Positions 1 to 3,947 of a stretch of 8,390 nt of DNA are shown piece by piece. The stretch comes from Actinomycetes bacterium. Its GTDB lineage: Bacteria > Actinomycetota > Acidimicrobiia > Acidimicrobiales > RAAP-2. The stretch is taken from positions 1 to 8,390 of the forward strand of contig JAJYPU010000077.1 of the NCBI GenBank assembly GCA_021795095.1, in the 5' to 3' direction. The notes under the pieces were generated by a model. It had not been told where the DNA came from. It did no database searches and saw nothing but the letters and a program-made list of their open reading frames with translations. The position numbers and the translations under genes are program-made. The stretch's first letter is position 1. Each line of letters opens with the position of its first letter.

Positions 1-2
1 TG

Positions 3-113
3 CCAAAATCACGACATGAACCCGCGCGGAACTCGAACAATGGCTCTATCGACGGCGACCTCGATAAAGAGTTCGCGAAAATGCGCATCGACCGCTCAAC
101 AGAATTCTCGTGA
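3..113 (+). CDS. Possible C-terminal tail of an upstream gene (partial)
   Basis: This frame is open from the left edge to a TGA at 111-113. It would encode about 36 residues ending in an acidic/basic stretch (GDLDKEFAKMRIDRSTEFS). From about position 42 onward most codons end in C or G, as expected for a real gene in this GC-rich genome. The other two + frames are poorer: one has stops at 17-19 and 65-67, and the third ends at 142-144. No family is recognisable from so short a tail, and chance openness cannot be excluded. If real, it ends 17 bp before the next gene, which would suggest co-transcription. Confidence 0.25.
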   Translation, partial: PKSRHEPARNSNNGSIDGDLDKEFAKMRIDRSTEFS

Positions 114-130
114 ACGATCGGGGCTAGTTG

Positions 131-520
131 ATGCCGACGGGTAGCACTGACCTTTCGGCCTCGGCTCTTCCACCGTGTCCCGTCATGGCGAAGATGCCAG
201 TCCGCCCGGTGGAGCCTGCGGTCGTACGCGTGGTGCAGCGGTACTACGCGCAAAAGCACCTCACGCCCATCGCGATTATCAAACGCCAAGAGACGATCCT
301 CAATGTCGTCACCCAGCGCGTCGGCGTCCACTACTGCACGAATACCGGTGGTGGCAAGAGCGGCTACGTCGGCGCGGTTCCGACGAACGCCGTGGCCGCG
401 GTCATGGTCTACGTCCGCCATAAGCCCTACTCGATCACCCAGTCGCTCGCCAACTTCGTGACGCTCGCCCGTCTTCCGCGAACCGGATGGAAGATCGTCT
501 CGGAGGGTACCGGTCCGTAA
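131..520 (+). CDS. Hypothetical protein, 129 aa, family not recognised
   Basis: The function is unknown. Third codon positions are strongly GC-biased and the composition is protein-like. Residues from about 30 onward look like one compact alpha/beta domain: a helix-like start (VVRVVQRYYAQ), an alternating hydrophobic segment (IAIIKRQETILNVVTQ), one cysteine (HYCTN), a Gly-rich turn (GGGKSG), and a C-terminus ending in GWKIVSEGTGP. No signal peptide or membrane segment is visible. The first 25 or so residues are rich in Ser, Pro and Thr and look disordered, so the true start could be a later ATG at 185 or 194. TTG at 128 is an alternative start. No clear Shine-Dalgarno site precedes any of them. 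The compact domain without an export signal could also mean that an N-terminal anchor has been lost. The call as a gene is fairly good; the start is uncertain. Confidence 0.6.
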   Translation: MPTGSTDLSASALPPCPVMAKMPVRPVEPAVVRVVQRYYAQKHLTPIAIIKRQETILNVVTQRVGVHYCTNTGGGKSGYVGAVPTNAVAAVMVYVRHKPYSITQSLANFVTLARLPRTGWKIVSEGTGP

Positions 521-1012
521 TCTCCCGACTCGCCCGGGACCCGCTGCGCGCTCGGCGGACTCGCGGTCGAAGTTGTAGGCCATATCGATCGTCGTTCATC
601 GACCTGGGCCAGCGCCAATCGCGGGGTTCGTCGTCACCTACGTCCTGACACCCATCATCGGGGTCGAGGCGATCCGAATCGGCACACCGTCGAGACCTCT
701 GCGTGTCCAACCGCGTGACCCTCGAAGAGGACGAAAGGTCAGCGGCTCCAACTGCCACGTTGTATCGAACCGCTCAGCGTCTCCTCGTTCGTCGTGACTG
801 GTTCCGTCCAGCGCCGTGGGTCTCGATTCGCGTCGTGCTGCGATAATCACTGCGGGACTTTGCCGAAGCTGTGCGAGGCGGTATCCACGCGTCACCAGGT
901 CGTGCGTACGAGCGGCGAAGCGTGGCTACGTCGCCGGTCCCGTGATTGGCAAAGGGGGTGATTGAGCGCTCGGCGCTCGCCATAGAGTGGCGCTACTTGT
1001 AATAAGGACGTC
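521..1012. other. Gene-poor intergenic region, possible decayed coding remnant
   Basis: About 490 bp contain no convincing gene. The open frames on the minus strand here are arginine-rich and look like artefacts of GC-rich DNA. One + frame (579 to the TGA near 798) includes a hydrophobic run at about 615-680 (PIAGFVVTYVLTPIIGVEA) resembling a membrane helix, but it has no plausible start and turns into basic low-quality sequence, so it may be a gene relic. The last 50 bp should carry the promoter of the desaturase gene. Confidence 0.4.
962..1008 (+). promoter_or_regulatory. Putative promoter/RBS region of the desaturase gene
   Basis: TTGAGC (962-967) and TAGAGT (983-988) resemble -35 and -10 elements but with a short 15-bp spacer. 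An inverted repeat, GAGCGC-tcg-GCGCTC (964-978), overlaps the putative -35 and could be an operator or small hairpin. TGTAAT at 998-1003 is another -10 candidate and would give a nearly leaderless mRNA. AAGGA (1004-1008) lies 4 nt before the ATG and could act as a close ribosome binding site. The elements are weak individually. Confidence 0.3.
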
Positions 1013-2125
1013 ATGCTTGTGAGCATCACTACCGGCCCTCCACCGGTTCAAACTGGGGGCTTCGCCGGTGCATTGACCCGGGCAGTCGCAGAGCGCCTTG
1101 ATGCAGCCACGTTACGTGCCGCGCATCGTCGATTGCACGTAAAGGCCTTGATCATCGGAACGTGGTACGTGGCGAGCTTCGTCGCCGTCATCCTCGCCTC
1201 GGGTTGGCTCGAGGGCATCCTCGCCGCACTCTCGCTGTCCCTCGCGTTCGCTGCAGTGGGTTTCAATATCCAACACGACGCGAACCACAACGCGTTCTTC
1301 GCTGCCTCGACGAAGCGTCTTACGAAGGCCAATCGCATCGTCGGCTGGAGCATGTTCGTCGTCGGTGCCGACGCGAACCGATGGCTCTATCGCCACAACA
1401 CGCTCCACCATGGATCGCCCAACGTGGTCGGTGTGGACTCGGACATCAACCTGGGCCCGCTGGCCCGTCTCGCCCCCTTCCAGCGACGGTACTTCTGGCA
1501 TCGATACCAACACATTTACCTTTGGCCGCTCTACTGCTTCACCGTCCTCGAGATCATGTTCAACGACGTGGCGACCCTGGTCGGTGCCTCACGACACGTT
1601 CGTAACTCCAAGTCGCGGCTTAGCGAAGCCACCGTCGCGGTATTGACCAAGCTCGGCTTCCTCGCGCTCATGATCGGTCTGCCCAGCCTGACCCACCCGT
1701 TGTGGGTCGTGGTGGTGGGCGGGCTGGCGGTGATGTTCGCCGTCGGATTCCTGCTCGGGGTCGTCTTCCAGTCGGCACACATCGTCGAAGGCGCCGAATT
1801 CGCCCAAGCTGATGCGCGTCCGCCCTACCAGTGGCACGAGTGGCAAGTGCGCTCCAGTTTCGATTTCTCGCACGGATCCGGCCCGCTCAGCCGACTCTTC
1901 CGCTGGTACACGGGCGGTCTCGACCACCAGACCGAACACCATCTCTTCCCGCGACTACCCCACACCGCGTATCCGCTCATCGCACCGATCGTGACCACGG
2001 TCTGCGCCGACTTCAGCATCCCACGGCACGTGCAACCATCGTTCCACGCGGCCGTCGCCTCACACTTCCGTCACCTCCGCTCCATGGGACGACCAACGAC
2101 GCCGAGTCGTTCGACCTCGTCCTAG
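1013..2125 (+). CDS. Membrane fatty acid (acyl lipid/acyl-CoA) desaturase
   Basis: This 370-aa integral membrane di-iron enzyme is predicted to introduce a double bond into a fatty acyl chain using O2 and reducing equivalents from a separate ferredoxin or reductase. All three histidine clusters of the FA_desaturase family are present: HDANH (88-92), HNTLHH (128-133) and DHQTEHHLFP (304-313), the last being the Q-x-x-H-H form found in front-end/linoleoyl-type desaturases. A further conserved-looking His is at 256 (FQSAHIVEG). Hydrophobic segments at about 45-65, 68-86, 165-185, 205-225 and 228-252 give the usual four-helix topology, with the histidines facing the cytoplasm. Length is normal for the family and no fused cytochrome b5 domain is present. 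The ATG at 1013 has AAGGA just upstream. Substrate and regiospecificity cannot be read from the sequence. No redox-partner gene is adjacent. The enzyme probably adjusts membrane fluidity. Confidence 0.93.
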   Translation: MLVSITTGPPPVQTGGFAGALTRAVAERLDAATLRAAHRRLHVKALIIGTWYVASFVAVILASGWLEGILAALSLSLAFAAVGFNIQHDANHNAFFAASTKRLTKANRIVGWSMFVVGADANRWLYRHNTLHHGSPNVVGVDSDINLGPLARLAPFQRRYFWHRYQHIYLWPLYCFTVLEIMFNDVATLVGASRHVRNSKSRLSEATVAVLTKLGFLALMIGLPSLTHPLWVVVVGGLAVMFAVGFLLGVVFQSAHIVEGAEFAQADARPPYQWHEWQVRSSFDFSHGSGPLSRLFRWYTGGLDHQTEHHLFPRLPHTAYPLIAPIVTTVCADFSIPRHVQPSFHAAVASHFRHLRSMGRPTTPSRSTSS

Positions 2126-2226
2126 GCGGTGACACCCCGCGAGGCCGACAGACAGTTCGGTACGCGAGGAGAGCATTGATCGTACGCATCCGCCGTTCGG
2201 CAAACAATGAAGATGTTGGGTGGCGT

Positions 2227-2249
2227 GTCAATGACGTAACGTCATTGAC
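2227..2249. promoter_or_regulatory. 23-bp near-perfect palindrome, putative operator
   Basis: Two perfect 11-bp arms (GTCAATGACGT and ACGTCATTGAC) flank a single A at 2238, and the site ends one base before the ATG at 2251. An arm of this length with a 1-nt centre is too tight for an RNA hairpin loop but typical for a dimeric DNA-binding repressor. It occupies the place where a ribosome binding site or the -10/start region would lie, so a bound protein would block transcription initiation of the downstream gene. The regulator is not encoded in this window as far as can be seen. Confidence 0.6.
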
Positions 2250-2250
2250 T

Positions 2251-2880
2251 ATGAGCCATCGCAACAGGAGCGCTGGTCGAGACGCCACTATCGTCCGGGT
2301 CGCGCGTCTGATCGTGCTGGCACTCGCCGCGAGCGTCAGCTTTTCGACGCTGGCCGTCATCTCGGCAGCTGCGGCCGATGGCGCGGCGACGCCCACGTGT
2401 CGTTCCACTCAGTTGTCGGTCACGGTGCGCGCCTGGGTCTACAACCCGAGCACGCTGGGCACGGTGTTCGAAGTTCTTCCCATCACGATCACCAACAACG
2501 GTGCCAGGTGTGTGCTCTCTGGTAGACCGAAGATCGCACCCGTCGGCGTGCGGATGCGCCACGCGATCAATGGTGCCGAGACGTCGATCATCGTTGTCGG
2601 CGCAGCGGTCTCCCCTTCCCCGCCGCGACCGCTGCTCCTCGCCCACGGCCACGCGGCCCACACGTACCTCGACCTCGTCTATCCGATTGGTGACACCGCA
2701 ACCGCCAGGCGGTGGAACCGGACCTGTGAACCCTCCACGGCGACCGGCATCGTGCTCTTCGTTGTTCCCGGTCACAGTATTTGGAATCGCCACGTCGCCG
2801 TCACGGTTCCCAATGTGTGCACCACTGGGCGAGCTAACGATCTGCGCTCGGGACCGCTCTCGGGCTCGCCACCAACCTGA
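2251..2880 (+). CDS. Secreted DUF4232-like protein
   Basis: This 209-aa protein is predicted to be exported and has no known enzymatic role. A basic N-terminus (SHRNRSAGR) is followed by a hydrophobic helix (about 17-38) and an alanine-rich region (SAAAADGA, about 38-45) that fits signal peptidase I cleavage. The mature part has four cysteines (50, 87, 159, 190) spaced as for two disulfides, and the segment ITITNNGARCVLSGRP (78-93) matches the typical N-x-G-x-x-C-x-L-x-G-x-P core of DUF4232, a beta-sandwich domain common in secreted actinobacterial proteins. The frame stays open far upstream, but that part overlaps the desaturase in another frame and is not real. The ATG at 2251 puts the signal peptide at the N-terminus. 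An alternative TTG at 2176 has a better AGGAGA just upstream, but would bury the signal sequence about 25 residues inside. A palindrome abuts the start. The family assignment is by pattern and moderately firm. Confidence 0.75.
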   Translation: MSHRNRSAGRDATIVRVARLIVLALAASVSFSTLAVISAAAADGAATPTCRSTQLSVTVRAWVYNPSTLGTVFEVLPITITNNGARCVLSGRPKIAPVGVRMRHAINGAETSIIVVGAAVSPSPPRPLLLAHGHAAHTYLDLVYPIGDTATARRWNRTCEPSTATGIVLFVVPGHSIWNRHVAVTVPNVCTTGRANDLRSGPLSGSPPT

Positions 2881-3094
2881 TGGCGTATCGCGAGGTTCTC
2901 GCAGTGCAAACCACCCTTGATCAGCCACGTTTGGCCGGCCTAGGTCAGTTATGAGCGAGGTAACGCGCCGGTCATCGCAAACCATGTGGGTTCTTGTCTG
3001 CGGGCTGATTTGCACGGTCTCCGACTGGAGACTGAAGTTGAGTCCGAGCGAGTGGTGTACGAGCCAGTGAACTGAATCAGGGTCCACCAAAAAC
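2881..3094. other. Intergenic, one small hairpin, no gene
   Basis: No gene is supported here. A minus-strand frame covering this stretch continues as a shadow of the DUF4232-like gene and lacks convincing coding character. A small inverted repeat, GTCTCC-gact-GGAGAC (3017-3032), could form a 6-bp hairpin. It is not followed by a T-run and lies about 140 bp after the upstream stop, so its role as a terminator is doubtful. Confidence 0.35.
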
Positions 3095-3163
3095 GACGTT
3101 CATCGCGTCAATCTCAAGATGCAGTTCTGACACAACAACTTGAGGAGAAACACGATGAACGTC
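3095..3163 (+). promoter_or_regulatory. Nested inverted repeat enclosing an RBS and start codon
   Basis: GACGTTCATCG (3095-3105) is perfectly complementary to CGATGAACGTC (3153-3163), which contains the ATG at 3155. Inside it, CTCAAG (3113-3118) pairs with CTTGAG (3139-3144), which overlaps a strong Shine-Dalgarno sequence, GAGGAG (3142-3147). An RNA starting upstream of 3095 could therefore fold into an 11-bp stem plus a 6-bp stem separated by a 7x8-nt internal loop, holding both the ribosome binding site and the start codon. This is the layout of a translation-control leader. The following gene is broken, so the leader may be a fossil. Confidence 0.4.
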
Positions 3164-3385
3164 CCAACCGCTATCGACGCTGCCCTGGCTTAGCAAGTAC
3201 CTGGAGGGTGCCCACGGCGACACCGACCTGGTGCTCCATGCTGCTTTGAGCCGAGTTCGCTACAGACTCGCCCCGGCTCATCACGACCGCCCAAAGCCAT
3301 TCATGAGGCAGTGAGTGAGCATCTGGTTGGCTCGGCCGTGAAGAACGCTTCCGAGCTTCACCGCGCGGCGCAGAAGTTCGCGTGA
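3155..3385 (+). pseudogene. Broken short gene (two frame changes), function unknown
   Basis: A very good ribosome binding site (GAGGAG, 7 nt upstream) leads to ATG at 3155, but the frame stops after 12 codons (MNVPTAIDAALA, TAG at 3191-3193). Protein-like coding resumes at once in the next frame (3192 on: SKYLEGAHGDTDLVLHAAL), with good GC-rich third positions. Somewhere between about 3240 and 3300 it returns to the original frame and ends AIHEAVSEHLVGSAVKNASE plus LHRAAQKFA at TGA 3383-3385. A net-zero pair of frame changes in a reading of about 75 residues suggests two indels in a formerly intact small, helix-rich gene. The family is not recognised. Alternatives are sequencing errors, or a 12-codon leader peptide followed by a chance open frame. 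Confidence 0.4.
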
Positions 3386-3634
3386 GCGGAGTCACAACGA
3401 AGCGGACATTGCGTAGAGTGGAGGGAGCGACAGGCCCAGACCTTGCTCATGCCGTAGCCGATCATCCGGTCGGCGATCAGCAGGGAGCGGGATGATGGTT
3501 TGGTCCGAACGAGTACATGGAACCGTTGTGAAATCCGATGGTGTGGTTGTTTCTCTTCACACCGCGCCACGATCGACCAACGAACTAGTGAAACCAACTG
3601 GCATTGATTGCCTATCGCAAAGTGACGTGACGTC
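3386..3634. other. Intergenic, no supported gene
   Basis: About 250 bp. A minus-strand frame (3358-3666) is open but cysteine/arginine-rich, overlaps the broken gene and runs across the start of the small membrane gene, so it is probably spurious. Plus-strand frames are broken by several stops. TGACGTCA (3628-3635), an 8-bp palindrome, overlaps the start codon of the next gene. Confidence 0.3.
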
Positions 3635-3790
3635 ATGATTATCATCGGTCTGTTGTTGCTTCTCATCGGCTACTTGGCGGGGGCTCAGCTGATCTGGGCG
3701 ATCGGTGTCATTGCACTCGTCGTCGGTCTGGCCTTGTGGATTCTCGGTTCGTTAGGTCACGCAGTCGGTGGACGACGCCATTACTTCTAA
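3635..3790 (+). CDS. Small hydrophobic membrane protein, DUF6131-like
   Basis: This 51-aa protein starts at ATG 3635 and ends at TAA 3788-3790. It consists of two hydrophobic segments (about 2-20, MIIIGLLLLLIGYLAGA, and 21-41, IWAIGVIALVVGLALWILG) separated by a short turn, followed by a conserved-looking basic tail, GHAVGGRRHYF. This pattern, two helices and a terminal VGGRR plus aromatic residues, is that of the small DUF6131 membrane proteins common in actinobacteria, whose function is unknown. It should sit in the cytoplasmic membrane as a hairpin. There is no good Shine-Dalgarno site. The gene converges on nrdJ, with a stem-loop between them. Longer open frames overlapping it on both strands are spurious. 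Confidence 0.75.
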   Translation: MIIIGLLLLLIGYLAGAQLIWAIGVIALVVGLALWILGSLGHAVGGRRHYF

Positions 3791-3838
3791 TGGCTCCAAC
3801 ACCGCTGCCGAGCGCTCGCCCGGTGAGTGCAACGAACG

Positions 3839-3876
3839 AGGGAGGACGCCACGGCTCTACCGTGAACGTCCTCCCT
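3839..3876. terminator. Long stem-loop between convergent genes, probable bidirectional terminator
   Basis: AGGGAGGACG (3839-3848) is complementary to CGTCCTCCCT (3867-3876). Inside, CACGG (3850-3854) pairs with CCGTG (3860-3864) around the 5-nt loop ctcta. The 15-bp interrupted stem is strong in either orientation. It lies 48 bp after the small membrane gene and 71 bp after the nrdJ stop on the other strand. No U-run follows on either side, so it is not a textbook intrinsic terminator, but its position between converging genes supports termination or 3'-end protection. Confidence 0.55.
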
Positions 3877-3919
3877 GATCTAAAGCCTTCGTCGCAGATC
3901 GATACGAACGAAGACCTTT

Positions 3920-3936
3920 GTTGCATCTAGTGCAAC
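3920..3936 (-). terminator. Small hairpin just after nrdJ
   Basis: GTTGCA (3920-3925) and TGCAAC (3931-3936) form a 6-bp stem with a 5-nt loop, 11 nt beyond the nrdJ stop codon. It is short, GC-moderate and has no U-run, so it may be only a contributor to 3'-end structure. Confidence 0.3.
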
Positions 3937-3947
3937 GGTTGAGGGTT

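Larger units (their letters stand above)
3826..3945. repeat. Imperfect 17-bp direct repeat flanking the convergent gap
   Basis: AGTGCAACGAACGAGGG (3826-3842) and AGTGCAACGGTTGAGGG (3929-3945) match at 14 of 17 bases, with starts 103 bp apart. The left copy runs into the long stem-loop and the right copy overlaps the small hairpin next to nrdJ. This could be a local duplication or chance. Confidence 0.35.

Noticed and set aside
1831..2880. Upstream extension of the DUF4232-like reading frame to 349 aa
   Set aside because: The first 140 codons overlap the desaturase in another frame, are arginine/proline-rich, and would bury the signal peptide. The ATG at 2251 is better.
2242..3090. 282-aa minus-strand open frame
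   Set aside because: Most of it is the antisense shadow of the DUF4232-like gene. The remaining part has no family features or start signal.
3095..3163. Inverted repeat as insertion-sequence ends
   Set aside because: The arms are 47 bp apart, too close to enclose an element, and no transposase motif or target duplication is visible.
3358..3666. 102-aa minus-strand open frame
   Set aside because: Its odd composition, overlap with two better-supported plus-strand genes and lack of a recognisable domain argue against it.
3736..3930. 64-aa plus-strand open frame
   Set aside because: It overlaps the small membrane gene in another frame and runs through the stem-loop between convergent genes.
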